Below, piece after piece: positions 24,688 to 33,739 of a stretch of 64,000 nt of DNA. Below the pieces are notes generated by a model. The model searched no databases and was not told the origin of the DNA. It worked only from the letters and a program-made list of their open reading frames with translations. Where the stretch lies: contig NZ_JOEA01000001.1 of NCBI RefSeq assembly GCF_000719115.1, positions 1 to 64,000 on the forward strand, in the 5' to 3' direction. A program made the position numbers and the translations under genes. Numbering within the stretch: position 1 is the first letter of the stretch; every line of letters starts with the position of its first letter. Source of the stretch: Lentzea albidocapillata (lineage in GTDB: Bacteria > Actinomycetota > Actinomycetes > Mycobacteriales > Pseudonocardiaceae).

Positions 24688-24701
24688 CTACTCATGAGTA
24701 G
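24688..24701. promoter_or_regulatory. Palindromic site CTACTCATGAGTAG upstream of the secreted-protein gene
   Basis: A perfect 14-bp palindrome lies 58 bases before the start of the leftward gene at 24630. Its TACTCATGAGTA core resembles TetR-family operators. No dedicated regulator gene is adjacent. Confidence 0.5.
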
Positions 24702-24807
24702 GTTTCACGTCAACAGTTCACAGTTCACATCGCCCGAACGGCGCTGTGGATTCGATCTTGTGGCGGCGGCTGAAAGTGGCGCGGGGAGCGGTTGGGCTCA
24801 AATGTGC

Positions 24808-24896
24808 TAGGCTGTGCGCATAGCCTTCGCCGCTAGGTGGAGGAAGTGAGCCCAGGTGCGCGTCCGGACGGTCGCTGCCTGGGCTTCGCGCTTTTT
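24808..24896 (+). ncRNA. Possible short structured transcript with intrinsic terminator
   Basis: A -10-like TAGGCT (24808-24813) is followed by a small hairpin (AGGCT...AGCCT). A GGAGG motif at 24839-24843 and a GTG that opens a tiny frame come next. The stem GCCCAGG (24850-24856)/CCTGGGC (24878-24884) then leads to CTTTTTA (24891-24897). The T run overlaps the stop codon of the leftward DUF3800 gene. It could be a small RNA or an attenuated leader peptide. A -35 box at the normal distance is not clear. Confidence 0.35.
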
Positions 24897-25416
24897 AGAG
24901 CTGGCCCAGGTCGACGACGGTCCCGGTAATGGGCGTGATCCGCCGCTTCCAGTCGCTGCCGGCGCCGTGGCACCAAGCGAGCGCGTCGCTGACCCACAGT
25001 GCGGGTTCGGAGGACGACTGGATGTGCTCGTACACCAGTCCGGCATCGTGGGCCTTGGTTCTGGTACCGATCACCAGCCGGTCGCGACCGTTGGCCACGG
25101 GGTCGCGTGAATCGAGCACCAGGCGGGTGACGCCGGCGCCGACGGCGTCATCGACCAGCAGCGGGAGAAGCTTCGAACGGACTTTTTCGCTCTTGCCACG
25201 CGCGACGTAGATGTTGACCACGAGGTCGCAGCACGCCAGCTTGTCGGCGATCAGCTTGCGCCGGGCGGGTTTCTCGGTCTTGAAGTGCACGCGTCGGCAA
25301 CCGGGGAGCAACAGTCCGCGCATCAACGAGCGGGTGGAGTGAAGTGCGTTCGGGGCGATCAGGACGGCTGCCATGAGGTAGCCGCTCCGCTCCGACTCGT
25401 CGACGAACATATGCAT
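24895..25416 (-). CDS. DUF3800 domain-containing protein
   Basis: 173 residues from ATG 25416 (MHMFVDESERSGYLMAAVLI). The FVDESG-like start is the signature of DUF3800, an RNase H-like fold family. LVLDSRDPVANGRD and LWVSDALAWCHGAGSDW carry further acidic residues of the presumed metal site. The family often occurs near mobile or defence genes; none are adjacent here. ATG 25410 is an alternative start. Confidence 0.85.
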   Translation of the reverse strand: MHMFVDESERSGYLMAAVLIAPNALHSTRSLMRGLLLPGCRRVHFKTEKPARRKLIADKLACCDLVVNIYVARGKSEKVRSKLLPLLVDDAVGAGVTRLVLDSRDPVANGRDRLVIGTRTKAHDAGLVYEHIQSSSEPALWVSDALAWCHGAGSDWKRRITPITGTVVDLGQL

Positions 25417-25495
25417 CCAAACAGGATCGCAGGTGGCACCGACAGTTCCTGCTCGGGTCGTTGAACGCGATCCAAGGAATTGCTTGCGGCACAAG

Positions 25496-26191
25496 CTAAG
25501 CGGCCACCGTCTGACGCGCCACGGCGAAGTCGTAACGGTCGAGCACGAGCTGCGCGACCTCCACGTCGTCACCCAACGGCTGTGCCACCACGGCATCCCC
25601 AGCCAGCGAAGCGACCTTGTCCGGCAGCAACCCCGGCGCCAGGAACCACGACGCCACCGCGATCCGAGTGGCACCCTTCATCCGCAGCTTCTCGACAGCC
25701 TCGGGCACGGTAGGCGACGCGATGGAGGCGAACGCCGCCTCGACACCGGCCCATCCCGACTCGCGAGCCCACCGCCGGGCGACGCGGGCCACGGCCTCGT
25801 TCGCTGGAGCATGCGAGGACCCGGCGCCGGCCAGCACGACGCCCAAAGACCTGTCCCCGAACGAGACCCCGGCCTCGGACAGCCGGCGCAGAGCCGCCGA
25901 CTCCAGCCGGGGATCCGGCCCCAGCACGTCCGTCACCACAGCGGGAACGCGGGACTCCGCAACGGCGGCCGGAACGTCGACGCGGGCGTGATAAGCCTTG
26001 CCCAGCAACAAAGGCACGACCACGGCGGGTCCGCGCAGCACGTCGCTCAACCGAGGCGCGCACAGGTCCAGGAAGCACCCGCGAACGTCCAACTCGGGCC
26101 GCAAGGACCGCACCACGTCCAACAACCCATGGATCGACGCGGCCGAACGGGGATCGCGGCTGCCGTGGGCGACAGCGACAAGAGGAATCAC
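25496..26191 (-). CDS. CbiX-like sirohydrochlorin chelatase, last gene of the sulfur operon
   Basis: 231 residues from GTG 26191 (MIPLVAVAHGSRDPRSAASI). Two CbiX/SirB-like halves are visible: AVAHGSRDPRS with the metal-inserting His, and VVLAGAGSSHAPANEAVARV in the second half. It would insert Fe2+ into sirohydrochlorin to give siroheme, the cofactor of the sulfite reductase encoded at the head of this operon. It overlaps the permease stop by 4 bases. A longer in-frame extension upstream is a shadow of the permease gene. Confidence 0.88.
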   Translation of the reverse strand: MIPLVAVAHGSRDPRSAASIHGLLDVVRSLRPELDVRGCFLDLCAPRLSDVLRGPAVVVPLLLGKAYHARVDVPAAVAESRVPAVVTDVLGPDPRLESAALRRLSEAGVSFGDRSLGVVLAGAGSSHAPANEAVARVARRWARESGWAGVEAAFASIASPTVPEAVEKLRMKGATRIAVASWFLAPGLLPDKVASLAGDAVVAQPLGDDVEVAQLVLDRYDFAVARQTVAA

Positions 26192-27060
26192 AGCGCCCCC
26201 GTCAGTCCACGGGCCCGCAGCACAGCGCGTTCCAACGGCCGGAACAGCAGCAGCTCGATTCCGATGCCCACCAACAGGATCAGGAAGATCGCCGCGATCA
26301 CCATGTTGATGTCGTTCAACGACGAACCGTTGTGCAGGTACTGCCCGAGCCCGACGCCGAGCTGCGGCGAGGTGGCGATGATCTCCGCGGCCATCAGCGA
26401 CCGCCACGAGAACGCCCAACCTTGTTTCAAACCGGCCAGGTATCCGGGCAGGGCGGCGGGAAGCAGGATGTAGCGGGCCGAAGCGAGCCGGCCGGCCCCC
26501 AGGGCACGTCCCACGCGGGGCAGCAGCGGCGGGATCTGGTCGATGCCCGCCACCAGGCCGTTCGCGATCGACGGCACCGAGCCCATCAGCACCACGAAGT
26601 AGATCGTGGACGGCGTCACGCCGAACCACAGGATCGCCGCCGGAACCCAGGCCACCGAGGGAAGTGACTGCAGGCCGGTCAGCAACGACCCGATCGCCGC
26701 GCGCACCACCCGCACCTTGGCGATCAGCAGACCCAGTGGCGTCGCGATCACGACCGCCGCGAGGAACCCGAGCACCGCGCGGTGCAGTGAGGTCCACAGG
26801 ATGCCGAACGCGTCGCCGGTGGTGATCGAGCGGACGAGCTCGTTCCACACGTTGACCGGAGCGGGGAGCTGGAACTCGGGCAGCAGGGCCGAAGCCCACA
26901 ACGCCTGCCACACGCCCAGAAGCAGGGCGAAGGCGATGAGGGGTGGCACGCCCGTCTTCAGGAAACGGCGCCAGACCGGCGGTCGGTGCGCCTCTACGGG
27001 CACATCGAGCGCGTCGAGGCCGGCGCCGACCTTGTCGAGCGTGTCAGGAGGCGTGGCCAC
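26188..27060 (-). CDS. ABC transporter permease of the sulfonate/nitrate/taurine type
   Basis: 290 residues with about six membrane segments (FGILWTSLHRAVLGFLAAVV and others). The EAA-like loop ALGAGRLASARYILLPAALP contacts the ATPase. Family SsuC/TauC. Its location between sulfate-reduction genes suggests uptake of sulfonate or another organosulfur compound, or sulfate. It overlaps the ATPase gene by 17 bases and the chelatase by 4, all in the leftward sulfur operon. Confidence 0.9.
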   Translation of the reverse strand: MATPPDTLDKVGAGLDALDVPVEAHRPPVWRRFLKTGVPPLIAFALLLGVWQALWASALLPEFQLPAPVNVWNELVRSITTGDAFGILWTSLHRAVLGFLAAVVIATPLGLLIAKVRVVRAAIGSLLTGLQSLPSVAWVPAAILWFGVTPSTIYFVVLMGSVPSIANGLVAGIDQIPPLLPRVGRALGAGRLASARYILLPAALPGYLAGLKQGWAFSWRSLMAAEIIATSPQLGVGLGQYLHNGSSLNDINMVIAAIFLILLVGIGIELLLFRPLERAVLRARGLTGAL

Positions 27061-27820
27061 TGATGACCTCTCGCAGATGGATGTTGATCTCGTCGAGGAC
27101 CTCGTTCGAGGAGTCCGTGACGTCCCACTCGCGCACGACGCGGCCGGGACGTGAGGACAGCAGCACGACGCGCTGGCCGAGACGAACGGCCTCGCGCACG
27201 TCGTGCGTCACGAAGATGATCGCGGTGTTCGTGGTCTCCCAGACGCGCAGCAGTTCGCTCTGCAGCACGTCGCGCGTGATGGCGTCGAGTGCCGCGAACG
27301 GCTCGTCCATCAGCAGCAGGGCGGGAGCGCCGTCCGGGGAGACCGTGGTGGACGCCAGGGCGCGAGCCAGGGCCACGCGCTGGCGCATACCACCGGAAAG
27401 CTCGTGCGGGCGCTTGTCCGCGACGTCGCCGAGCCGCACCAGTTCCAGCAGTTCCAACGCGCGGCGCTTGCGTGCCAGGCGGCCGACACCGGCGAAACGC
27501 AGCGCCAGTTCGACGTTGCGAGCGGCGGTGAGCCACGGCATCAGAGCGGGCTCCTGGAACATCACGGCCGGGCGGGACGTGTTGAGCTGCAACGAGCCCG
27601 ACGTCGCGGCGTCGAGGCCCGCGACGATGTTGAGCAGCGTGCTCTTGCCGCAGCCGGACGCGCCCAGAAGGCACACGAACTCGCCCGGCTTCACCAACAG
27701 GTCGACGCCGTCGAGTGCCACCACCGCCGAGTTGCCGTGGCCGAACACCTTGCGGACGCCGGCCAGTTCGACGGCGGTGTCCACAGTAGACAAGACAGTG
27801 GTCTCGAGCGTGGCGGTCAT
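27044..27820 (-). CDS. ABC transporter ATP-binding protein (SsuB/TauB type)
   Basis: 258 residues from ATG 27820. Walker A is LLGASGCGKSTLLNIVAG, the Q-loop is in VMFQEPALMPWL, the signature is HELSGGMRQRVALARALA, and Walker B is ALLLMDEPFAALD. The His switch lies in IIFVTHDVREAV. It energises import with the permease and lipoprotein on either side. In-frame sequence upstream is a shadow of the lipoprotein gene. Confidence 0.93.
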   Translation of the reverse strand: MTATLETTVLSTVDTAVELAGVRKVFGHGNSAVVALDGVDLLVKPGEFVCLLGASGCGKSTLLNIVAGLDAATSGSLQLNTSRPAVMFQEPALMPWLTAARNVELALRFAGVGRLARKRRALELLELVRLGDVADKRPHELSGGMRQRVALARALASTTVSPDGAPALLLMDEPFAALDAITRDVLQSELLRVWETTNTAIIFVTHDVREAVRLGQRVVLLSSRPGRVVREWDVTDSSNEVLDEINIHLREVISGHAS

Positions 27821-27840
27821 GGTCCGTGTCCCCTCAGAAG

Positions 27841-28890
27841 TTACTTCTGGTCCAGTCCGGCTGCTTGTACCTGCGGCTTGCCCTGTGCCTGGAGAACCTT
27901 GTTCAGCAACGTGAAGTCGGCGTACCCGGCGACGTTCGCGGCCTCCTTGGCCACGCCCGCCGTCACAGCGTCCTTCGCGAGCTGCGGGAAGTGCTTGGCC
28001 TGCGCGTCGGTCGTGAGCTCGATGTTGTCCCAGGCGGCGTCGAGGACCTTGTCGCCGAGCTTCTTGGACGTGAGCTTCTCCAGCGCGGCGTTCACGGACT
28101 TCTTGGCCTCGTCGGAGTTGGCATTCGCCCAGTCGATCGCGGCGACGTGCCCCTTCAGCACTGCCTCGACCGTCTCCGGGTGCTCCTGCAGGAACTTCGT
28201 CCGCACGATGACCACGGTGGTCGGGAACGCCCCGCCGTCCCACAGCGTGTTCTCGTCGAGCAGCACCTTCGCGCCCGCCTCGGCGACCAGGCGCGCCGAC
28301 CACGGCTGCGGTGCCCAGGCGGCCTGGATGTCGCCCTTCTTGAACAGGTCGAGCGACGCGGCGTTCTCCACGTTCTGCACGGTGACCTGGCCGGTCAGGT
28401 TCTTCTCCGCCAGGTACTTCTTCAGCGACACGTCCTGCGTGTTCGCGAGCTGCGGCGTGGCGACGATCTTGCCCTTGAGGTCCTCGACCGAGTTGATCCC
28501 GGGCTTCACCACGAGTTGCGCGCCACCGGACGTGGCACCCGCGATGAGCTTCACGGCCTCGCCCTTGGACTTCGCGTAGGCGTTGATCGCCGGCCCCGAA
28601 CCGATGTAGGCGATGTCGAGGGACTCGCCCAGCAGCGCGTTCACCTCGTCGGGGCCCGCGTTGAACGTCTGCGTCGTCAGCTTGGTACTGCCGAGCTCCT
28701 TGGTGAACAAGCCCTTCTCGACGCCGATCAGCGCGGCGGCGTGGGTCACGTTCGGGAAGTACCCGAGGCGGACCTCGGTCGCGGCGCCCTTTGACCCGAC
28801 CGTGGCCGGTTCGTCGGTGACGCGGCGGCTGCAGCCGGACAGTGCTGTCAGTGCGATGAGCGCGACGGCGAGCGCGGGCTTGAGGTTCAC
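27841..28890 (-). CDS. ABC transporter substrate-binding lipoprotein (SsuA/TauA-like)
   Basis: 349 residues. The lipobox LSGC (Cys at about residue 20, LIALTALSGCSRR) marks a membrane-anchored solute-binding protein. The NMT1/SsuA-like fold shows in LGYFPNVTHAAALIGVEKGL and the ligand-contact segment YIGSGPAINAYAKSKGEAVK. In this sulfur operon it probably binds a sulfonate or sulfate ester; specificity is not visible in the sequence. 14 bases separate it from cysN. Confidence 0.9.
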   Translation of the reverse strand: MNLKPALAVALIALTALSGCSRRVTDEPATVGSKGAATEVRLGYFPNVTHAAALIGVEKGLFTKELGSTKLTTQTFNAGPDEVNALLGESLDIAYIGSGPAINAYAKSKGEAVKLIAGATSGGAQLVVKPGINSVEDLKGKIVATPQLANTQDVSLKKYLAEKNLTGQVTVQNVENAASLDLFKKGDIQAAWAPQPWSARLVAEAGAKVLLDENTLWDGGAFPTTVVIVRTKFLQEHPETVEAVLKGHVAAIDWANANSDEAKKSVNAALEKLTSKKLGDKVLDAAWDNIELTTDAQAKHFPQLAKDAVTAGVAKEAANVAGYADFTLLNKVLQAQGKPQVQAAGLDQK

Positions 28891-28904
28891 GAGGAGGTGG
28901 CCTT

Positions 28905-30248
28905 TCAGGGACCGGGGGAGACGAGGGCGTGGTCGTCGGGGGTAGCGGCGCTACCCCCGGTACAGCTCTCCACGCCGTCCTCGAGCAGCGGCAGCGGAGC
29001 CCCGACCAGGCCGGCGGCGAGCGTGGAACCGTCGCTCGCGTCGATCACCAGGAAGGACCCGGTGCGCCTGCTGAAGCTGTAGTCGTCCAGCGGAACGGGC
29101 TCCGCGAGTCGCAGAGCCACCCGGCCGATCTCGTTGAGCTCCAGCGAGGCAGGGCTGTCCACACTGGACAGGTTCTGCTCGTCGAAGCGGTCGCGCAGGT
29201 CGGTGACCACCGCCTGCACGGTGCGCGTGCCGTGCTTGACGAGAACCCGGGCGCCGGGCCGCAGCGACTTCTCCGCGAGCCAGCACAGGGTCGCGTCGAG
29301 CTCGTCGGTGACGGTCGGCGCGTTGTCCGCGACGGCGATCAGGTCGCCGCGCGAGATGTCGATGTCGTCGGCCAGCAGCAGCGTGACGGACTGGCCGGCC
29401 GCCGCCTCGGTCAGTTCACCGTCGGCCGTGTCGATCTTCGTGACCGTCGAGCGACGGCCCGACGGCAGCACGACGATCTCGTCGCCCGGCTTGATCGTGC
29501 CGGCCGCGACCAGACCGGCGTAACCCCGGTAGTCGAGGTGCTCGGCGGTGCGAGGGCGGATCACGTACTGCACCGGGAAGCGGAACGGAGCGTCGTGCGG
29601 GTCGGGCTCGACCGGCACGTTCTCCAGGTGCTCCAGCAGGGTCGGGCCGGAGTACCAGGGCGTGTTCACGGACTTGTCCACGACGTTGTCGCCCGCCAGC
29701 GCGGACACCGGGATCTCGACGACCGAGTCCTCGGTGTAGCCGAGAGCCGTGGCGTGCGCCGTGAACTCCTTGGCGATGCGGGCGAACGTCACCTCGTCGT
29801 AGTCCACGAGGTCGATCTTGTTGACCGCGAGGACGAGCCGCGGCACGCCCAGCAACGCGAGAACCGCCGCGTGGCGCCGGGTCTGCTCGATGACGCCCTT
29901 GCGCGCGTCGACGAGCAGGACCGCGAGCTGCGCGGTGGAGGCGCCGGTGACGGTGTTGCGGGTGTACTGGACGTGGCCAGGGGTGTCCGCGAGCACGAAC
30001 GACCGCTTGGGCGTCGCGAAGTAGCGGTACGCCACGTCGATCGTGATGCCCTGCTCGCGTTCCGAGCGCAGGCCGTCGACCAGCAGTGACAGATCCGGCG
30101 TCGCGAGACCGCGGTCGGCGCTCGCGCGGTGCACGGCGTCGAGCGTGTCCGCGAGCACGGACTTGGTGTCGTAGAGCAACCTGCCGACGAGCGTGGACTT
30201 CCCATCGTCCACGCTGCCTGCGGTAGCCAGCCTCAACAGGTCGCTCAT
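28905..30248 (-). CDS. cysN: Sulfate adenylyltransferase large subunit (GTPase)
   Basis: 447 residues. The EF-Tu-like GTPase core has GSVDDGKSTLVGRLLYD (G1), LADTPGHVQY (G3) and AVNKIDLVDYD (G4). No APS-kinase extension is present, as the length stops after the elongation-factor beta domains. With CysD it makes adenosine 5'-phosphosulfate from sulfate and ATP, driven by GTP hydrolysis. It abuts cysD, with only the stop and start codons between the two coding regions. Confidence 0.96.
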   Translation of the reverse strand: MSDLLRLATAGSVDDGKSTLVGRLLYDTKSVLADTLDAVHRASADRGLATPDLSLLVDGLRSEREQGITIDVAYRYFATPKRSFVLADTPGHVQYTRNTVTGASTAQLAVLLVDARKGVIEQTRRHAAVLALLGVPRLVLAVNKIDLVDYDEVTFARIAKEFTAHATALGYTEDSVVEIPVSALAGDNVVDKSVNTPWYSGPTLLEHLENVPVEPDPHDAPFRFPVQYVIRPRTAEHLDYRGYAGLVAAGTIKPGDEIVVLPSGRRSTVTKIDTADGELTEAAAGQSVTLLLADDIDISRGDLIAVADNAPTVTDELDATLCWLAEKSLRPGARVLVKHGTRTVQAVVTDLRDRFDEQNLSSVDSPASLELNEIGRVALRLAEPVPLDDYSFSRRTGSFLVIDASDGSTLAAGLVGAPLPLLEDGVESCTGGSAATPDDHALVSPGP

Positions 30249-31148
30249 TTAGAAGTAGCCCTCCCGCTTGCGGTCTTCCATGGCGGCCTCGGACAGCCGG
30301 TCGTCGGCCCGCGTGGCGCCGCGCTCGGTCAGTCGTGACGCGGCGACCTCGGCGATCACCGCGTGGATGTCGGCGGCGTCGGACTCGACGGCACCCGTGC
30401 AGGAGCCGTCACCGACCGTGCGGTAGCGAACTGTCTTGCGCAGCAACGTTTCGCCGTCGCGTGCCGTGCCCCACGGACCCTCGGCGAGCCACATGCCGTC
30501 GCGCAGGAACACGTCGCGCTGGTGCGAGTAGTAGATGTCCGGCAGCTCGATGCCTTCGCGCTCGATGTAGTTCCACACGTCGAGCTCGGTCCAGTTGGAC
30601 AGCGGGAACACACGGACGTGCTCACCGGCGCGGTGCCGGCCGTTGTAGAGGTTCCACAGCTCCGGGCGCTGGCGCTTCGGGTCCCACTGACCGAACGCCG
30701 TGCGCAGGCTGAAGATCCGCTCCTTGGCGCGCGCCCGTTCCTCGTCCCGGCGCCCGCCGCCGAAGACCGCGTCGAACTTGTGCTGCGTGATGGAGTCCAG
30801 CAGCGGCACGGTCTGCAACGGGTTGCGCGTGCCGTCCGGGCGCTCTTCGAGGCGGCCGTCGTCGATCCAGTCCTGGACGTTCGCGACCTCCAGGCGCAGA
30901 CCGTGTTGCGCGACGACGCGGTCGCGGAACTCGATGACCTCGTCGAAGTTGTGCCCGGTGTCCACGTGCAGCAACGGGAACGGCACCGGCGCCGGGTAGA
31001 ACGCCTTGATCGCGAGGTGCAGCAGCAGCGTCGAGTCCTTGCCGCCGGAGAAGAGGATCACCGGCCGGTCGAACTCGCCCGCGACCTCGCGGAAGATGTG
31101 GATCGCCTCGGATTCGAGGCGTCCCAGGGTGTCCAGAGCCAGTGTCAT
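30249..31148 (-). CDS. cysD: Sulfate adenylyltransferase small subunit
   Basis: 299 residues from ATG 31148 (MTLALDTLGRLESEAIHIFR). The PP-loop ATP pyrophosphatase motif is VILFSGGKDSTLLLHLA. HVDTGHNFDEVIEFRD and VFGGGRRDEERARAKER are conserved CysD blocks, and the C-terminus ends with EDRKREGYF. Its ATG overlaps the cysH stop (ATGA), so the two are translationally coupled. An earlier ATG at 31163 is less likely. Confidence 0.96.
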   Translation of the reverse strand: MTLALDTLGRLESEAIHIFREVAGEFDRPVILFSGGKDSTLLLHLAIKAFYPAPVPFPLLHVDTGHNFDEVIEFRDRVVAQHGLRLEVANVQDWIDDGRLEERPDGTRNPLQTVPLLDSITQHKFDAVFGGGRRDEERARAKERIFSLRTAFGQWDPKRQRPELWNLYNGRHRAGEHVRVFPLSNWTELDVWNYIEREGIELPDIYYSHQRDVFLRDGMWLAEGPWGTARDGETLLRKTVRYRTVGDGSCTGAVESDAADIHAVIAEVAASRLTERGATRADDRLSEAAMEDRKREGYF

Positions 31149-31840
31149 CCGTGCAACCCACATTCAGTCTTGGACTGGCCCGCCCACCGGCCGCTGCGGG
31201 CGTCCTGCCCCGGCAACGGCTTGGCGGTGCACGGCAGGCAGCCGATGGAGGGATAACCCTCCTGCACCAACAGGTTCTCGAGGACGCCCTTCTCGCGGAT
31301 GTAGGCGTTGAACTCGTCGTCGCTCCACGGCGCGATCGGGTTGATCTTCACCAGGCCGTTGCGGTCGTCCCACTGCACGATCGGCGTGTTGGCCCTGGTC
31401 GGGGCGTCCACGCGGCGCACACCGGTGACCCACGCGTCGTACTTCGCGAGCTCCCGACGCAGGGGGATCACTTTCCGCAGGTTGCAGCACTTGGCCGGAT
31501 CCGACTGGTACAGCAGGCCGAACTCCGCCTCCTGGTCCGCGACGGACTGCTCGGCGGCGGCGTTGACGACGCGCACCTCCGGGTAGACGACACCGACGGC
31601 GTCACGCACGCCGATGGTCTCCGGGAAGTGGTAGCCCGTCTCCAGGAACAGCACGTCGAAGTTCGGCTTCACCTTGGCGGCGAGGTCGATCAGCACGGCG
31701 TCCTGCATGTTGGAGGCCACGATGTAGTTGTCGCCGAACGTCCGCGCGACCCACTCCAGCGCTTCCTCGGGACTTGCGTCCCTCAGTTCCTGCTCGGCCG
31801 CGTCGGCGACGATCTTGAGGTCTTCCTTGAGATCGCTCAC
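31145..31840 (-). CDS. cysH: Adenylylsulfate (APS) reductase, assimilatory
   Basis: 231 residues from GTG 31840. The cysteines that bind the 4Fe-4S cluster are present as KCCNLRK and GCLPCTAKP, with the C-terminal catalytic Cys in TECGLHG. The cluster distinguishes APS-type from PAPS-type reductase, and no APS kinase gene lies in the operon. It reduces APS to sulfite using thioredoxin. It overlaps the small zinc-ribbon gene by 4 bases. Confidence 0.95.
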   Translation of the reverse strand: MSDLKEDLKIVADAAEQELRDASPEEALEWVARTFGDNYIVASNMQDAVLIDLAAKVKPNFDVLFLETGYHFPETIGVRDAVGVVYPEVRVVNAAAEQSVADQEAEFGLLYQSDPAKCCNLRKVIPLRRELAKYDAWVTGVRRVDAPTRANTPIVQWDDRNGLVKINPIAPWSDDEFNAYIREKGVLENLLVQEGYPSIGCLPCTAKPLPGQDARSGRWAGQSKTECGLHG

Positions 31841-31995
31841 TTCTTCACCTCCTGCGGCAGGTTGAGCCCGACGAACGAGACCTTGAAGACGCGGCGGCAC
31901 CCGGTGCACAGCCACGCGTAGCTGGGTTCCTCCTGCGGCCGGAGGTCCTCGTCACCGCAGTAGGGGCAGTAGAACGGCGTCGCGCGTTCGCTCAT
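31837..31995 (-). CDS. Small zinc-ribbon protein in the sulfate-reduction operon
   Basis: 52 residues from ATG 31995: MSERATPFYCPYCGDEDLRP, then WLCTGCRRVFKVSFVGL. Two CxxC pairs (CPYC, CTGC) make a compact zinc ribbon or rubredoxin-like site. It overlaps sir and cysH by 4 bases on each side, a conserved arrangement in actinobacteria. It may pass electrons or stabilise Sir/CysH; no activity is proven. It is easily missed because of its size. Confidence 0.85.
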   Translation of the reverse strand: MSERATPFYCPYCGDEDLRPQEEPSYAWLCTGCRRVFKVSFVGLNLPQEVKK

Positions 31996-33677
31996 CGCAG
32001 CGAACCCTCTTCCGCCCGGCCGACCCACTGCGCGAACCGCTCGTCGGTCTCGCGCTGGGCGACGAAGTTCCGCACGACCCGCTCGACGTACTCGGGCAGC
32101 TCGGCCGAGGTCACCTTGTGGCCGCGCAACTTCCGGCCGAACCCGGCGTCGAGGCCGAGGCCACCGCCGAGGTGCACCTGGAAGCCCTCGACCTGGTTGC
32201 CCTGCTCGTCCGTGACGATCTGGCCCTTGAGGCCGATGTCCGCGGTCTGGATGCGGGCACAGGAGTTGGGGCAGCCGTTGATGTGCACGGTGATCGGCGC
32301 CGTGACGCCGTCGACGATGTCCTTGAGGTTGGCTTCGAGCTGCGTGACGAGGTCGAGGGCGCGCGCCTTGGTCTCGACGATCGCGAGCTTGCAGAACTCG
32401 ATGCCGGTGCACGCCATGATGCCCCGGCGCCACGGCGACGGGTCGACCTGCAGGCCCAGCTTGGCGAGATCGCTCTTGAGCGCCGGGATCTCGGACTCGG
32501 GCACGTCCAGCACGATGATCTTCTGCTGCGGCGTGAAACGGACGCGGCCGGAGCCGGCCCGTTCCGCGTACTTCGCGACCTCGACGAGGATCGAGCCCGA
32601 GACCCGGCCCGCGACGGGAGCGGCGCCGACGTAGAACAGGCCGTCCTTCTGCTTGTGCACGCCGATGTGGTCGAGCTGCTGGTCCAGGGTCTCCGGCGCC
32701 GGGCCGTCGATCATCTTGCGCTTGAGGTACTCGTCCTCGACGACCTGGCGGAACTTCTCCGGGCCCCAGTCGGCGACGAGGAACTTGATGCGCGCGCGGT
32801 GGCGCAGACGGCGGTAGCCGTAGTCACGGAAGACGCTGATGACGGCTTCCCACACGTCCGGCACCTCGTCGAGCGGCACCCAGGCGCCCAGGCGCTTGCC
32901 CAGCATGGGGTTCGTGGACAGGCCGCCGCCGACCCAGAGGTCGAAGCCCGGCCCGTGCTCGGGGTGGTGCACGCCGACGAACGCGATGTCGTGGATCTCG
33001 TGCGCCACGTCCTGCAGACCGGAGATGGCCGTCTTGAACTTGCGCGGCAGGTTGGAGAAGCGCGGGTCGCCGATGTAGCGCTCGAGGATCGTGTCGATCG
33101 CCGGCTGCCCGTCGATCACCTCGTCCTGCGAGATGCCCGCGACCGGCGAACCGAGGATGACGCGCGGGCTGTCGCCACACGCCTCCATCGTCGTCAGGCC
33201 GACGGCTTCGAGCTTCTGCCAGATCGTGGGAACGTCCTCGACCCGGATCCAGTGGTACTGGATGTTCTGCCGGTCGGTGATGTCCGCGGTGTCACGCGCG
33301 TAGGTCTGCGAAATCTCGCCGAGGACCGTCAACTGCTCCGTGGTGAGCGCACCGCCGTCGCTGCGGACGCGCATCATGAAGAACTCGTCGTCCAACTCCT
33401 CCGGCTCCAGCGTGGCCGTGCGGCCGCCGTCGATGCCGGGCTTGCGTTGCGTGTACAGGCCGTACCAGCGGAACCGTCCGCGCAGGTCGGCCGGGTCGAT
33501 CGAGTCGAAACCGCCGTGGGCGTAGATGTTCTCGATGCGGGCGCGGACGTTGAGCGGGTTGTCGTCCTTCTTGCTCCGCTCGTTGGGGTTCAGCGGCTCT
33601 CGGTAACCGAGTGCCCACTGCCCCTCGCCGCGACGCTGCTTGGCACGCGGTGACGTCTGCGGCGTGGCCATCGCCAT
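31992..33677 (-). CDS. sir: Ferredoxin-dependent assimilatory sulfite reductase
   Basis: 561 residues from ATG 33677 (MAMATPQTSPRAKQRRGEGQ). The siroheme-4Fe4S cysteines lie in MACTGIEFCKLA and HINGCPNSCARIQTADIGLK, and two ferredoxin-like sulfite/nitrite reductase repeats are visible. It reduces sulfite to sulfide with six electrons. The C-terminal-most position upstream of an ordered cys operon, plus the leader peptide and RBS hairpin in front, suggest control by cysteine supply. A nitrite reductase is less likely given the neighbours. Confidence 0.95.
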   Translation of the reverse strand: MAMATPQTSPRAKQRRGEGQWALGYREPLNPNERSKKDDNPLNVRARIENIYAHGGFDSIDPADLRGRFRWYGLYTQRKPGIDGGRTATLEPEELDDEFFMMRVRSDGGALTTEQLTVLGEISQTYARDTADITDRQNIQYHWIRVEDVPTIWQKLEAVGLTTMEACGDSPRVILGSPVAGISQDEVIDGQPAIDTILERYIGDPRFSNLPRKFKTAISGLQDVAHEIHDIAFVGVHHPEHGPGFDLWVGGGLSTNPMLGKRLGAWVPLDEVPDVWEAVISVFRDYGYRRLRHRARIKFLVADWGPEKFRQVVEDEYLKRKMIDGPAPETLDQQLDHIGVHKQKDGLFYVGAAPVAGRVSGSILVEVAKYAERAGSGRVRFTPQQKIIVLDVPESEIPALKSDLAKLGLQVDPSPWRRGIMACTGIEFCKLAIVETKARALDLVTQLEANLKDIVDGVTAPITVHINGCPNSCARIQTADIGLKGQIVTDEQGNQVEGFQVHLGGGLGLDAGFGRKLRGHKVTSAELPEYVERVVRNFVAQRETDERFAQWVGRAEEGSLR

Positions 33678-33720
33678 CCTCCGGGTTTCGAGGCGCTCAG
33701 TGCGCGTGCGAGCCCGGAGG
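33678..33720 (-). promoter_or_regulatory. sir: Hairpin sequestering the sir ribosome-binding site
   Basis: CCTCCGGG (33678-33685) and CCCGGAGG (33713-33720) are perfectly complementary over 8 bases. On the leftward strand the second arm holds the GGAGG Shine-Dalgarno directly before ATG 33677, so the hairpin would block ribosome binding. Together with the leader peptide and the hairpin at 33740-33760, it makes a plausible translational attenuator. Confidence 0.7.
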
Positions 33721-33739
33721 TGCTTGTGGTGGGGGCGTC

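Noticed and set aside
24895..25674. Extended DUF3800 gene starting at 25674
   Set aside because: The extra N-terminal part overlaps the chelatase gene in another frame and lacks family sequence; FVDES start at 25416 fits.
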